Source: an uncultured Flavobacteriaceae bacterium (GTDB lineage Bacteria > Bacteroidota > Bacteroidia > Flavobacteriales > Flavobacteriaceae). From it: 64,000 nt of DNA. This document shows positions 25,456 through 34,735 of the stretch, piece by piece; the first letter of the stretch is position 1; the number at the start of each line of letters is the position of its first letter. Made by a program: the position numbers and the translations under genes. The notes beneath the pieces were generated by a model. The model worked only from the letters and a program-made list of their open reading frames with translations, did no database searches and was not told the DNA's origin. Location: assembly GCA_947500525.1 (NCBI GenBank), contig CANMSH010000005.1:124001-188000 (forward strand), written 5' to 3'.

Positions 25456-26193
25456 ATGCTAACAATTTTAATTATCGTTCTTGCAATAGTTGCAACTGGA
25501 GCTTTAGCTTACTTAATCACAAATAAAGTTTCAAAAAAAGCGCGACCAATCATATCTATCATACTATGGCTCTTAGTCATCTTTTTAGGTTATAAGATAT
25601 ACAAAGGTATTATGGGGCCAATTGAGTTTAATAAAGAAAAAGTAGCACGATATACACCTGTAATTAATAGTTTAAAAACCATTAGAGATGCGCAAATCGC
25701 TCATAAAGAAGTGACAGGTAATTTCACTAGTAATCCTGCCAATCTTATTAAATTTATTGATACTGCTAAATTTGCAATCACTGAAACTAAAAACGTTATC
25801 AAAACGGTAAATAAAGGAACTGATTACAGTCCGATTATGATTGAAGTTGAAGAGCGAACGGTTGATACTATTGGATATAAAGATGTGAGAGCTGATTTTG
25901 CAGGAAGAGATTATGCCAATATGTTTAATGTTCCTGGTACAAGCGCTAAGTTTGACCTAAAAACAGGATATGTTGAGAAAGTTCAAGGTGTAAAATCGCC
26001 TGTATTTATGGTTTCAGTGCCTAAAGAAACGATTCTAGAAGGTTTACCGATACACTTAATAAAACAAGAAAAAGAAGCATTAGCTCCTGAAGTAATTGGT
26101 GAGTTTATCTCTGTAGGTTCTTTAGATGACGTAAAAACAAATGGTAACTGGCCAATACTTTATGATTCAGGAAAAGCTAAAAATAAAGAGTAA
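25456..26193 (+). CDS. Conserved Bacteroidota membrane-anchored protein of unknown function
   Basis: A 245-residue protein with two N-terminal membrane helices (residues ~2-22 and ~32-48) and a soluble remainder that contains INSLKTIRDAQIAHKEVTG, a pattern somewhat like the conserved start of pilin-type periplasmic domains, and a C-terminal beta-rich part. I recognise it as a widely conserved flavobacterial protein usually placed before DUF3822 and rsmD, but its function is unknown. Its 3' end overlaps the next gene by 32 bases or more. Confidence 0.7.
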   Translation: MLTILIIVLAIVATGALAYLITNKVSKKARPIISIILWLLVIFLGYKIYKGIMGPIEFNKEKVARYTPVINSLKTIRDAQIAHKEVTGNFTSNPANLIKFIDTAKFAITETKNVIKTVNKGTDYSPIMIEVEERTVDTIGYKDVRADFAGRDYANMFNVPGTSAKFDLKTGYVEKVQGVKSPVFMVSVPKETILEGLPIHLIKQEKEALAPEVIGEFISVGSLDDVKTNGNWPILYDSGKAKNKE

Positions 26194-27013
26194 TCTAGAT
26201 TCTAAGAATCAAGAATATAACCATCTATCCATCCAATTTAGTTTGGGTGGATTTTCTTTTTGTGTTTTGAATAAAGACGACAAAAAGTTTACAGCCTTAT
26301 ATAATTATAGATTTAAAGAATCAACGTACACGCCACAAAACCTCTTACAAAACATCAATCAAATTTTTGAAACCAATGAGCTTTTAAAAGATAAAAAGTA
26401 TCATTCTGTTTCTATAAGTCATACCAACAATTTGTCGTCTTTGGTACCAAAACCTTTATTTAAAGAAGAAAGGATATCAGATTACTTATCATACAATAAC
26501 AAAACCCTACGACATGATTTCTTTGCCTATGATGATTTAAAAAATCATGAGATGGTCAATGTATATGTGCCTTTTGTAAACGCGAATAATTTTTTTATTG
26601 ATCAATTTGGTGGTTTTGAATACAAACATTTTTCTACGGTGCTCATTGAGAATTTAGTTGATATTTATAAATTCAGTTTGGTTCCGCATATGTTTATAAA
26701 CATAGGGAAGAAACACTTCGAAATTGTTGTTATTGCTGATAAAAAACTGCAGTTATATAATACCTTTGAGTACAATACTAAAGAAGACTTTATCTATTAT
26801 ATTTTATTTGTTGTAGAGCAATTACATCTCAATCCAGAAGAAATAGAATTACAACTCATGGGTAATGTGAAAAAAAATGACACATTATACAAGATTGCCT
26901 TCAAATACATTAGAAACGTAGGTCTGATTGAGAATCGCTCAAAATATACCTTCGACGCCGCCTTCACCGAAGATATAAAACGTCAGTTTTTTACTTTATT
27001 ACATCAGTTTTAA
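26162..27013 (+). CDS. DUF3822 family protein
   Basis: A 283-residue protein from ATG 26162; another in-frame ATG lies at 26141. Both overlap the upstream gene (32 or 53 bases). The LSIQFSLGGFSFCVLN start and the actin/hexokinase-like layout with a glycine-free second half (FEYKHFSTVLIENLVDIY, KHFEIVVIADKKLQLYN) are typical of DUF3822, a family restricted to Bacteroidota and almost always next to rsmD. The role is unknown; an ATPase-fold without nucleotide binding has been my impression. Its stop overlaps the rsmD start by one base. Confidence 0.8.
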   Translation: MIQEKLKIKSNLDSKNQEYNHLSIQFSLGGFSFCVLNKDDKKFTALYNYRFKESTYTPQNLLQNINQIFETNELLKDKKYHSVSISHTNNLSSLVPKPLFKEERISDYLSYNNKTLRHDFFAYDDLKNHEMVNVYVPFVNANNFFIDQFGGFEYKHFSTVLIENLVDIYKFSLVPHMFINIGKKHFEIVVIADKKLQLYNTFEYNTKEDFIYYILFVVEQLHLNPEEIELQLMGNVKKNDTLYKIAFKYIRNVGLIENRSKYTFDAAFTEDIKRQFFTLLHQF

Positions 27014-27549
27014 TGCGCATTGTTTCTGGTAAATATAAGAGCATACGTATTAATGCTCCTAAAAATCTTCCTACACGACCCACTACAGATATCGCCAAAG
27101 AAGCCTTATTCAATGTACTTAATAATCATTACTATTTTGAAGATATTAGTGTACTTGATTTGTTTGCGGGCATCGGAAGTATTAGCTTAGAATTCGCTTC
27201 ACGCGGAACCACACAAATAATAAGTGTTGATAAACATTATGGATGTGTAAAATTTATCGAAGCCACTTCAACAGCCCTAGATGCGGGCATCGATGTTATT
27301 AAAAGTGATGTCTTTAAATTTCTAGAAAATAGTAGTCGTAAAGTCGATGTGATCTTTGCCGATCCTCCTTATGATTTTAGCGATGCGCAATTTTTAAGTA
27401 TTTCTACGCTTATATTCGACAAGCAATTGCTCAATGAAGATGGTTTATTAATTATTGAGCACTCTAAACACACAGATCTTTCTAAAAACCCTCATTTTAG
27501 TCATTTAAAAAAGTATGGCGGGAGCGTTTTTAGTTTTTTTACATCTTAA
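27013..27549 (+). CDS. rsmD: 16S rRNA (guanine(966)-N2)-methyltransferase (RsmD)
   Basis: A 178-residue SAM-dependent methyltransferase that modifies G966 of 16S rRNA during 30S assembly. Family hallmarks: MRIVSGKYKS start, RPTTDIAKEALFNVL, motif I LDLFAGIGSISLE, and the catalytic motif ADPPYDF. Length is normal. It is coupled to DUF3822 by a one-base overlap. Confidence 0.92.
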   Translation: MRIVSGKYKSIRINAPKNLPTRPTTDIAKEALFNVLNNHYYFEDISVLDLFAGIGSISLEFASRGTTQIISVDKHYGCVKFIEATSTALDAGIDVIKSDVFKFLENSSRKVDVIFADPPYDFSDAQFLSISTLIFDKQLLNEDGLLIIEHSKHTDLSKNPHFSHLKKYGGSVFSFFTS

Positions 27550-27583
27550 TTAGTGTTAAAGTTTACTTCAATCATCTAATTAG

Positions 27584-27605
27584 TAGTAACTTAGTAGAGT
27601 TACTA
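27584..27605. promoter_or_regulatory. Inverted repeat upstream of the S9 peptidase
   Basis: TAGTAACT and AGTTACTA form a perfect 8-base inverted repeat with a 6-base spacer, 15 bases before ATG 27621. It could be an operator, or a hairpin that affects translation. No clear promoter consensus is seen beside it. Confidence 0.35.
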
Positions 27606-27620
27606 ACTTAAAACTCTCTT

Positions 27621-29534
27621 ATGAAAAAATCGATCCTGCTAGTAGTTGTACTAGCCAGCATCTTGGCATGTAAAAAAGATGCTCCTAAAGACGAAAAACA
27701 AGCTTTAGTTGAAAATTTAAAATCATACACCATTGAACAAATGATGGATAATGAAGCCATTGGAGGTGGTAGTTTCTCTCCTGATAAATCTAAACTTCTT
27801 ATATCGAGTAACCGATCAGGAATTTATAATATGTATACGGTTCCAACAGAAGGCGGAGAATTTACGCCATTAACAAAATCTGATAGCGCTTCAATTTTCG
27901 GTATTTCTTACTTCCCTAATGATGAAAGAATGTTGTTTAGAATGGACAATAACGGTGATGAAATATTCCATATATACATGCGAGACACGCTTGGTGGATT
28001 CACCGAATTAACGCCTGATAAAGGTGCCAGAGCTTCATTTTATGGTTGGGCACATGACGGTAATAGTTTTTATTATGGATATACAAAGCGTAACCCTCGC
28101 TTCACAGATGTATATGAGATGGATATCAATACATTAACCTCTAAAGTCATCTATCAAAATGATGAGGCCTACGGTTTTGGCGGTATTTCTCGCGATAAAA
28201 AGTACATGGCATTAAGCAAGGCCATTACAACCAACGATAGTGATCTTTTTATCTATAATTTTGAAGATAAATCGCTTACCAAAATCAACGAAAAACCGTC
28301 TGCGAATTCAGCATCCGATTTTACACCAGATAGCAAGGCACTACTATACACGACAGATGATGGTAGTGAATTTGCTTATTTAAAAAAGTATGACATCGAA
28401 ACTAAAACTTATGAAAAGGTGTTAGAAAAAAATTGGGATATTTGGGCTAGCTTCTTTACTCATGATGGCAAGAACCGAATTACTTTAGTTAATAATGATG
28501 CCAAAACCGACGTTGAAGTGATAAACGTAGCGTCGGGCGAGAAAGTTGATTTTCCGAGTTTCGATACTGGTGATGTAAGTAATATCAGTTTTTCGCGAGA
28601 TGGTACCAAAGCTCGCTTTTATGTTTCTGGGTCTAATACTCCGTCAAATTTATATGCATATGATGTAGCCACGAAAGAGCACAAACAACTATCGAATGTA
28701 TTAAATACTGCTATCAATCCAGACGATATGGTGACAGCCAAAGTAGTGCGTTATAAGTCATTTGATGGATTAGAAATACCTGCCATTTATTATGCACCTC
28801 ATCAAGCTTCTGCAGAAAATAAGGTGCCTGCTTTGGTATGGGTGCATGGTGGACCAGGAGGCCAATCTAGGCAAAATTTTTCATCGTTTATTCAATACTT
28901 AGTCAACCATGGTTATGCGATTCTTGCCGTAAACAATCGTGGAAGTAGCGGATATGGTAAGACCTTCTATCAAATGGATGATCAAAATCATGGAGAAAAA
29001 GATTTGCAAGATTGTGTTGAGGGTAAAAACTGGCTTGCCGATCAACCAGAGATCAATGCCGAACGCATTGGTATTATTGGAGGGTCATATGGCGGTTATA
29101 TGACTATGGCAGCCTTAACATTTAAACCTGAAGAATTTGACGTAGGGGTGAATATATTTGGTGTGACCAATTGGCTAAGAACACTTAAAAGCATTCCGCC
29201 ATGGTGGGAATCATTCAAAGAAGCCTTATACAAAGAAATGGGAGATCCTGTAAAAGACTCGGTGCGTTTACATAGAATTTCTCCTTTATTTCATACAGAA
29301 AATGTGACCAAACCACTAATGGTTCTGCAAGGAGCGAAAGATCCTAGAGTGTTACAAGTAGAATCTGATGAAATCGTAGCGGGTGTTAAAAAGAATGGTG
29401 TACCCGTAGAATATGTCTTGTTTGAAGATGAAGGACATGGTTTTGTCAAAAAAGAAAACCAAATAGAAGCCTATGGTAAGGTATTGCAATTTCTAGATAA
29501 ATACTTAGGATATGAAGAGCCTATAAAAGAATAA
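27621..29534 (+). CDS. S9 prolyl-oligopeptidase-family lipoprotein
   Basis: A 637-residue peptidase with a lipoprotein signal (SILACKK, Cys about residue 17). Residues ~50-370 form the beta-propeller (repeated SPDKSKLLISSNRSG-like units) and the C-terminal 260 residues the alpha/beta hydrolase: VWVHGGPGGQSR, nucleophile S489 in GGSYGGYM, Asp in GAKDPRV, His in DEGHGF. It probably cleaves peptides or acylated amino acids in the periplasm. It stands 71 bases after rsmD and converges with the glycosyltransferase gene. Confidence 0.9.
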   Translation: MKKSILLVVVLASILACKKDAPKDEKQALVENLKSYTIEQMMDNEAIGGGSFSPDKSKLLISSNRSGIYNMYTVPTEGGEFTPLTKSDSASIFGISYFPNDERMLFRMDNNGDEIFHIYMRDTLGGFTELTPDKGARASFYGWAHDGNSFYYGYTKRNPRFTDVYEMDINTLTSKVIYQNDEAYGFGGISRDKKYMALSKAITTNDSDLFIYNFEDKSLTKINEKPSANSASDFTPDSKALLYTTDDGSEFAYLKKYDIETKTYEKVLEKNWDIWASFFTHDGKNRITLVNNDAKTDVEVINVASGEKVDFPSFDTGDVSNISFSRDGTKARFYVSGSNTPSNLYAYDVATKEHKQLSNVLNTAINPDDMVTAKVVRYKSFDGLEIPAIYYAPHQASAENKVPALVWVHGGPGGQSRQNFSSFIQYLVNHGYAILAVNNRGSSGYGKTFYQMDDQNHGEKDLQDCVEGKNWLADQPEINAERIGIIGGSYGGYMTMAALTFKPEEFDVGVNIFGVTNWLRTLKSIPPWWESFKEALYKEMGDPVKDSVRLHRISPLFHTENVTKPLMVLQGAKDPRVLQVESDEIVAGVKKNGVPVEYVLFEDEGHGFVKKENQIEAYGKVLQFLDKYLGYEEPIKE

Positions 29535-29607
29535 AATTATAGGTATTTGAAGGGAGTTGCATGTTATTTTAGACCTGTAGCTTCCTTTATTACTATTCAT
29601 TGAACCA

Positions 29608-31095
29608 TTAGTCAAAAACATGTTTTTCGTAGTCGCGCCACCATTGATCGATATCAATTTTGGGTTTTCTACATACATATACCGGTATGTTATGCTCTTC
29701 ATCTATAGCATATTTATGCTTTATCATTTTGACTAACTGTACTGCTTCAAAAACGTATGCTACCGATTCTTTTTCATTTCCTATACTTATCCAAGTTGTT
29801 GCATCTTTGGTTTGATACCCCCAAGACCAAAAACTTCCATGTCTACTTATAGGATTTGGTAAATTGTATTTCTTTCCTAAAATTTTTAGCGCTCCCGCTT
29901 CTCCATAATTTTCGGCCCACAGCACCGTGCTGTTTCTTTCTTTTTCACTAAGAGAGGTATAGATGCTATCTACCAATTTCACCTGTTCTTCCCACCCAAA
30001 CATATCGGCATAATCACCCGTCAACGATACTCTTCCATTTACCTCTTCTTTGTCAACATAATCTACATACTTCTCTATTGGTAATATGGGTGTCAATTCG
30101 GGAATAAAAGGTAATGAAGGCAAGAGTACAACAGCACATACCACGTAGATTAACCTAGGCTTTCTAGCGAGCAGGGCCTCTATTTTTACAGCACCTGCCG
30201 CAAATAATACTGGATATATAGCAAATACATAATAAGCCTTCGAGCTAAGCAACCACATGGTCATAAAGGTGACCAATGTTGCGATACCAATTACTCTATA
30301 TTTTGCTAAGTTCTTATCTATAAAAAAAGCTAAAAGGCCTAACAGACTTACTGCCAGTGTAAAAGGAAAAGTAAGTTGCTCTACAATAAAATCAAACGGA
30401 CCAACGGCATCTAATTGACTCTCATTTAACTCTTGTAAATGACTCAACAATGGAAAATTATGTTGCGCCTGCCAGCTAATATTCGGTAAAAAAATCAAGA
30501 GTGCCAGAAAGGCCGAAATGTACAGCCATTTGTTCTTAAAGAGTGCCCCTTTCTTATAGAAGAGTAACCCAATAAACACTCCAAATGCCCACACCAAAAT
30601 GGTATATTTTGTTAAAAGACCAATACCCAGTGCGACACCTAAGTATAGTAGGTGTTTTTTATTTTCAGAATGCATGAATTTGATCAAAAAGTAGAAGCCT
30701 AAAGTCCAAAATAATTGATCAAAACCAACCGGTTGAAATAAGGTATGATTACGATAAAAAGGAAGAAATGCCAATACACAAATACCAGCTAATGCCACCG
30801 CTTTTGCCTTTGCGCCTAATTCTTTCGCTATCAAACAACATAATACCAAAATTGCAATCCCAGCCAATGTTGGAAACAATCGGGTACCCCAAAGCGAATA
30901 GTCAAACAATACATACGATACCTTGCCTATAAAAGCGATAAATGGAGGAAACTCCATATATCCCCAATCTAAGTGCTCACTAACTGATAAATGTAGTAAT
31001 TCGTCGCGGTGAAAACCATAGTTACTATTTGCAATAGCATGAATACTAAATTTAATCAAGGCTAAGACAAAAATTATAGGCAGGTACTTTTTCAT
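29608..31095 (-). CDS. Family-39-type (ArnT/PMT-like) membrane glycosyltransferase
   Basis: A 495-residue polytopic inner-membrane protein, about ten helices followed by a ~170-residue periplasmic tail. The first outer loop contains YGFHRDELLHLSVSEHLDWG with the acidic Asp-Glu of GT-C enzymes and MEFPPF, both typical of the glycosyltransferase-39 family that uses polyprenyl-phosphate sugars. It may add a sugar to a lipid, protein or glycan in the periplasm. It is the last gene of the minus-strand operon, 3 bases after the response regulator. Confidence 0.82.
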   Translation of the reverse strand: MKKYLPIIFVLALIKFSIHAIANSNYGFHRDELLHLSVSEHLDWGYMEFPPFIAFIGKVSYVLFDYSLWGTRLFPTLAGIAILVLCCLIAKELGAKAKAVALAGICVLAFLPFYRNHTLFQPVGFDQLFWTLGFYFLIKFMHSENKKHLLYLGVALGIGLLTKYTILVWAFGVFIGLLFYKKGALFKNKWLYISAFLALLIFLPNISWQAQHNFPLLSHLQELNESQLDAVGPFDFIVEQLTFPFTLAVSLLGLLAFFIDKNLAKYRVIGIATLVTFMTMWLLSSKAYYVFAIYPVLFAAGAVKIEALLARKPRLIYVVCAVVLLPSLPFIPELTPILPIEKYVDYVDKEEVNGRVSLTGDYADMFGWEEQVKLVDSIYTSLSEKERNSTVLWAENYGEAGALKILGKKYNLPNPISRHGSFWSWGYQTKDATTWISIGNEKESVAYVFEAVQLVKMIKHKYAIDEEHNIPVYVCRKPKIDIDQWWRDYEKHVFD

Positions 31096-31098
31096 CTA

Positions 31099-31854
31099 TT
31101 ATTCTAACCAGTCTTTAAAGTCACGTACACGCTCACGACTCACAATAACATCATGCTCTTTAAATGTGTTTAACTTAATTTGTAAGCGAGAGTTGGTATA
31201 TGAAACCATGTCTTTAATGGCATTGATATTCACAAAAAATTTACGGCTTACTCTAAAGAAGGTTTCTGGCGCTAGTTCTTTTTCTAGTTCCTCTAAAGTC
31301 ATATCAATTAAATAATCTCGGTTTTCATTGGTATGAATATAAGTGCCCTTGTTTTCGCTAAAAAAACATTCTATGGTATCAACAGAAATCATTTTAAGGT
31401 GCTGTCCTACTTTCACCGTAAAACGTTTTTTATACTCACGCTCTAGCGGATTTGCCAATAGCTTTTTAATATCATCAAAATCTACAGAGAGTCCTTTTTT
31501 ATCTGGGATACGTTCTTTAAATTTTGCAACTGCCACCTCCAAATCTTCACCATCAATCGGTTTTAGTAAATAATCAATACTATTGAGTTTAAAAGCCTGC
31601 AGCGCATATTCATCATATGCAGTGGTAAAGATGATGGCACTTTTCACATCTATATTCTCGAAAATTTCGAACGACAAACCATCAGATAACTGAATATCTA
31701 AAAAGATTAAATCGGGATGCTCATTTGCTTGAAACCATGCCAATGATTCTTCAACTGAATGTAACATCGCATTTACTTTCATATCTAAGCGTTCGAGCAT
31801 TCTATTCAAACGTCGTGCAGCAGGTTTCTCATCTTCTATAATAAGTATCTTCAT
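31099..31854 (-). CDS. LytTR response regulator
   Basis: A 251-residue regulator: receiver domain (residues 1-115, MKILIIEDEKPAARRL, phospho-Asp in LIFLDIQLSDG, switch Thr in FTTAYDEYAL, Lys in LLKPID) and a C-terminal LytTR DNA-binding domain (FTVKVGQHLKMISVDTIECFFSENK ... RVSRKFFVNI). ATG 31854 overlaps the amidohydrolase stop by 4 bases. The partner kinase is most likely the LytS-2TM protein upstream in the same operon. Confidence 0.9.
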   Translation of the reverse strand: MKILIIEDEKPAARRLNRMLERLDMKVNAMLHSVEESLAWFQANEHPDLIFLDIQLSDGLSFEIFENIDVKSAIIFTTAYDEYALQAFKLNSIDYLLKPIDGEDLEVAVAKFKERIPDKKGLSVDFDDIKKLLANPLEREYKKRFTVKVGQHLKMISVDTIECFFSENKGTYIHTNENRDYLIDMTLEELEKELAPETFFRVSRKFFVNINAIKDMVSYTNSRLQIKLNTFKEHDVIVSRERVRDFKDWLE

Positions 31855-32987
31855 TCGTGTAGTTTTACTTTTTTTCCAGCTTTCCAAACTGAGTTAATTT
31901 TACTAATTAATTCTATGTTTTCTAAAGGGTTACCATCTATTAAGACCATATTTGCCATAAATCCTTCTTTAATAAATCCTTGTTTTTTTAGAGAAAAAGC
32001 AGCTGCCGGGGCACTGGTTGCAGCTTTTAAGGCTTCCAATTCAGACAATCCTGCTTCTACAAAAAATATGATTTCTTTGTGCAAATCGGTACCATAATTA
32101 ATTTCAAAATTTGGTGGATCAGTACCCGCTAGGAGCGTCACACCAGCATCATGTAGACGTTTTATTTCACCAAAAAGTTCTTTTTTTGCTAAGAGTTTTG
32201 CTTTCGGATTTCTCTTTATTGCGCGTTCATATCCTTTGGCGTTGGTAAGGAGTGTAGGAATTACAAAAAACTTATTGTTTTGAACTAAGTTCTTAAAGCT
32301 GGCTTCGGGCATAATGGTATCTCTCCAAATATGTACCAACCCATCTGCTTTATTGCTTAATACTTTTAAGGCATCTTTCATTTTAGACACATGCACCACG
32401 GCAATTTTATTACGTTTATGTGCTTCATTAATTAAGGCATATACCGTTTCGGGTGTTAAGGTTTTCTTCCAAGGCTCTAGAATTATTTTTATAAAATCGG
32501 CACCGCCATCTACGCGACGTTGAATAAAGTCTGACGCCTCTTCTGGTTTCGTTAATGTAGGCGTTGGAAACCCAAACTGAGTACCGTGTCCTTCTGGCAC
32601 AGTGGCCGCTGCCCCGGCTACAACATAATTGGCATAATGCGTTGAATCATTATATTGTTTCATCATATTTTGCATCATTTCTACACCATGCATATCTAAT
32701 ACATTGAGTACTCCTGCTTTCGCAGCTTGTTTTAATGATAATATAGACCAGGCATGTACATGAGCATTGGTCATTGCAGGAATTAATGTTTTGCCCGCAC
32801 CATCAACAATGGTATACCTACCTTTTATTGAAGGGGATACTTTTGATATTTCACCATTCTCAATTAAAACGGAGGTCTTTTCTTTTACAATTTCGCCATC
32901 AAAAAGACGTACATCTTTAATTACAAAGCTTTCTTGTGCAACAAGTAGATTTGAAAGGCAGATAAGAAGTAAGGTTAATTTTTTCAT
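31851..32987 (-). CDS. Secreted amidohydrolase-family protein
   Basis: A 378-residue metal-dependent hydrolase with a signal peptide (MKKLTLLLICLSNLLVAQ). The TIM barrel carries the HxH motif (TNAHVHAWS), a Lys-containing strand (GADFIKIILEPWK), histidines in VVHVSK and GLVHIW, and the catalytic Asp in LLAGTDPPN; the C-terminal beta-sandwich part ends in MANMVLIDGNPLENI. It resembles imidazolonepropionase/dipeptidase-like exported hydrolases. It sits between the 2TM genes and the response regulator with 4-base overlaps on both sides. Confidence 0.85.
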   Translation of the reverse strand: MKKLTLLLICLSNLLVAQESFVIKDVRLFDGEIVKEKTSVLIENGEISKVSPSIKGRYTIVDGAGKTLIPAMTNAHVHAWSILSLKQAAKAGVLNVLDMHGVEMMQNMMKQYNDSTHYANYVVAGAAATVPEGHGTQFGFPTPTLTKPEEASDFIQRRVDGGADFIKIILEPWKKTLTPETVYALINEAHKRNKIAVVHVSKMKDALKVLSNKADGLVHIWRDTIMPEASFKNLVQNNKFFVIPTLLTNAKGYERAIKRNPKAKLLAKKELFGEIKRLHDAGVTLLAGTDPPNFEINYGTDLHKEIIFFVEAGLSELEALKAATSAPAAAFSLKKQGFIKEGFMANMVLIDGNPLENIELISKINSVWKAGKKVKLHE

Positions 32988-33328
32988 CGGTTTAAAGATG
33001 TATAGGTATGCTCTTCTTTTTCTATGATTTCTTTAATTTTTCGTTCTTCCCATCCTTTACCAATTACAAATGAAAAAACATCAAAAACAACGATGCCATG
33101 AATGAGCAATCCTATGCCCCAAGGCACCCAGGTAAAAAAAGTAGCGCTGTCCCAAAAAGCTTCCATAAACGATTCTCCTTGCGTCATATTTCGCATCACT
33201 CCCGAAATTGTAATGAACCCATTAACCGCTAAAAAAACCACCAAATGCCAGTAAAAGCCTTTTATTGTTTCTACTCTCTTTTTTGCTCTTAGGTAGCTAT
33301 CTTCTTTCGAATAATCTTTCTTTTCCAT
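32984..33328 (-). CDS. 2TM domain protein (copy 5 of the array)
   Basis: A 114-residue membrane protein: a short acidic start, YLRAKKRVETIKGFYWHL, two transmembrane helices with the W-x-PWGIGLLIHGIVVFDV loop between/after them, and the closing signature GWEERKIKEIIE. This is the 2TM domain, about 80-90 residues, often attached to or beside LytS/LytT systems in Bacteroidota. The function is unknown. It overlaps the amidohydrolase start by 4 bases. Confidence 0.85.
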   Translation of the reverse strand: MEKKDYSKEDSYLRAKKRVETIKGFYWHLVVFLAVNGFITISGVMRNMTQGESFMEAFWDSATFFTWVPWGIGLLIHGIVVFDVFSFVIGKGWEERKIKEIIEKEEHTYTSLNR

Positions 33329-33339
33329 ATCTTATCTCT

Positions 33340-33684
33340 TTATTCCCAATGACTTGATCGTTGCTCTTTCTCTTGTTCTAGAATCTTTTGCACTTTACGT
33401 TCTTCCCATCCTTTGCCCATCATGAGTGAAATCACATCAAAAGCAACCATTCCTTGTATTAATAAGCCGATACCCCAAGGAATCCATAAAAAGAGTAGAG
33501 ACGCGTGCTTAAAAACATTAAAAACTACTGAACCCTCTGTCATGGTTCCAATAAATTTAAATAGTGTGATACTAAGGCATACACATAAATAGATGAACAA
33601 ATGCCTGTAGAACCCTTTGATGAGGGTCACTTTCTTTTTGGCTTTGTCGTATTGATTTTCTATTATGTGTTCTTGTTGCTTCAT
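33340..33684 (-). CDS. 2TM domain protein (copy 4)
   Basis: A 114-residue 2TM protein from ATG 33684; a TTG seven codons upstream would overlap the previous gene. Pattern: QYDKAKKKVTLIKGFYRHLFIY, second helix WIPWGIGLLIQGMVAFDV, then MGKGWEERKVQKILE. It is most similar to its direct neighbours, suggesting serial tandem duplication. Separated by about 11 bases from genes on either side. Confidence 0.83.
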   Translation of the reverse strand: MKQQEHIIENQYDKAKKKVTLIKGFYRHLFIYLCVCLSITLFKFIGTMTEGSVVFNVFKHASLLFLWIPWGIGLLIQGMVAFDVISLMMGKGWEERKVQKILEQEKEQRSSHWE

Positions 33685-33695
33685 CTTACTATTAT

Positions 33696-34040
33696 TTACT
33701 CCCAATTCATCGCACTATTTTTAGTGTCTTTTTCTAAAAGTTCCTTTATTTTTTTGTCTTCCCAGTTTTTCCCCATCAACAATGATGGTGCATCTAATAC
33801 TACAATTCCGTGAATAAGAAGACCAATACCCCAAGGTATCCAATTAAAAAACGTTTGTAAATTCCAAATGGCATCAATAAATGGCAGTCCATCACGTAGC
33901 GAGTGCACGGTATGCACCGCTGTAATAATGATATTAATACTTAAATATACTGCCAAATGATTGTAAAACCCTTTGATACGCTTCACTTTCTTCTTTGCTC
34001 TTTTATACTTGTATTCTTCTGTTTGACTTAGTAGTTCCAT
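33696..34040 (-). CDS. 2TM domain protein (copy 3)
   Basis: A 114-residue 2TM protein from ATG 34040 (a TTG six codons upstream is ignored). Pattern: YKYKRAKKKVKRIKGFYNHL, two helices, WIPWGIGLLIHGIVVLDA, and MGKNWEDKKIKELLE. The RIKGFY and NWEDKKI blocks line up with the other copies. Part of a continuous array with short gaps. Confidence 0.83.
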   Translation of the reverse strand: MELLSQTEEYKYKRAKKKVKRIKGFYNHLAVYLSINIIITAVHTVHSLRDGLPFIDAIWNLQTFFNWIPWGIGLLIHGIVVLDAPSLLMGKNWEDKKIKELLEKDTKNSAMNWE

Positions 34041-34048
34041 AATAAATG

Positions 34049-34399
34049 TTATTTCCAATCTACGGTATTTTTTTGCTCCTCTTCGTGCATCAATTCTTGA
34101 ATTTTTCTATTCTCCCAATCTTTAAAAAAGGTGAATTTCAAACGATAGACATATAAACCATGAATGGCTACTGAAGCTCCCCAAATAAATGGAATCAAGT
34201 TAATGTTTATGTGTATCCAATCTAAAAAGCCCGAACCCGTATGTTCTGTTTTTGCCAATATAAAATCAATAATACGCTGCTTAAAAAGGAAAAGCACCAT
34301 AAGAAAACCCACAAATACGGCTGCATGCTGATAGAACTCTTTTAGTTCGCGTACATGTTTTACAGCGCGTTCATATTTTTGAAATTTTTCAGTTTCCAT
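34049..34399 (-). CDS. 2TM domain protein (copy 2)
   Basis: A 116-residue 2TM protein, the most divergent of the separate copies: FQKYERAVKHVRELKEFYQHAAVF, a longer loop between the helices (residues ~48-65), FIWGASVAIHGLYVY, then FFKDWENRKIQELMHEE. The GIG of the second helix is changed to GAS. It ends 9 bases before copy 3. Confidence 0.82.
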   Translation of the reverse strand: METEKFQKYERAVKHVRELKEFYQHAAVFVGFLMVLFLFKQRIIDFILAKTEHTGSGFLDWIHININLIPFIWGASVAIHGLYVYRLKFTFFKDWENRKIQELMHEEEQKNTVDWK

Positions 34400-34409
34400 A
34401 ATACTAGTT

Positions 34410-34730
34410 TTACTCCCAGTTTTGTGTTTTGGTTACACCACGTTCAGGATCGCTCTCTTCCATAAATTCTCTAATCTTGCGTTCTTCCCAATCTTTATTA
34501 AATACAGGGCTCCATTCAAAGGCCTTCGCTGCATGAAACGCCAGTCCTATTCCCCAACCTAATGCTGGCCATAAAAACCACATATAATGAAAACTATTGG
34601 TGTAATAATTAATCACAGCTAAACCTGCAATTACCACAATATATGAGGTTAGGTTCGAATAAAATTTCTTTAACTCTTCTACCTTTTCTTTAGCTCTTAA
34701 ATACTTGCTTTCTTTATCAAAATTTTCCAT
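34410..34730 (-). CDS. 2TM domain protein (copy 1)
   Basis: A 106-residue 2TM protein: SKYLRAKEKVEELKKFYSNLTSY, two helices, ALGWGIGLAFHAAKAFEW, FNKDWEERKIREFMEES. Its end region (PALGWGIGLAFH...WEERKIREFM) is closest to the 2TM domain fused to the kinase just upstream (PILGWGFGVLAH...WEERKIREFM), so the two probably arose from one another. Five bases separate it from the kinase stop. Confidence 0.83.
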   Translation of the reverse strand: MENFDKESKYLRAKEKVEELKKFYSNLTSYIVVIAGLAVINYYTNSFHYMWFLWPALGWGIGLAFHAAKAFEWSPVFNKDWEERKIREFMEESDPERGVTKTQNWE

Positions 34731-34735
34731 CTCTT

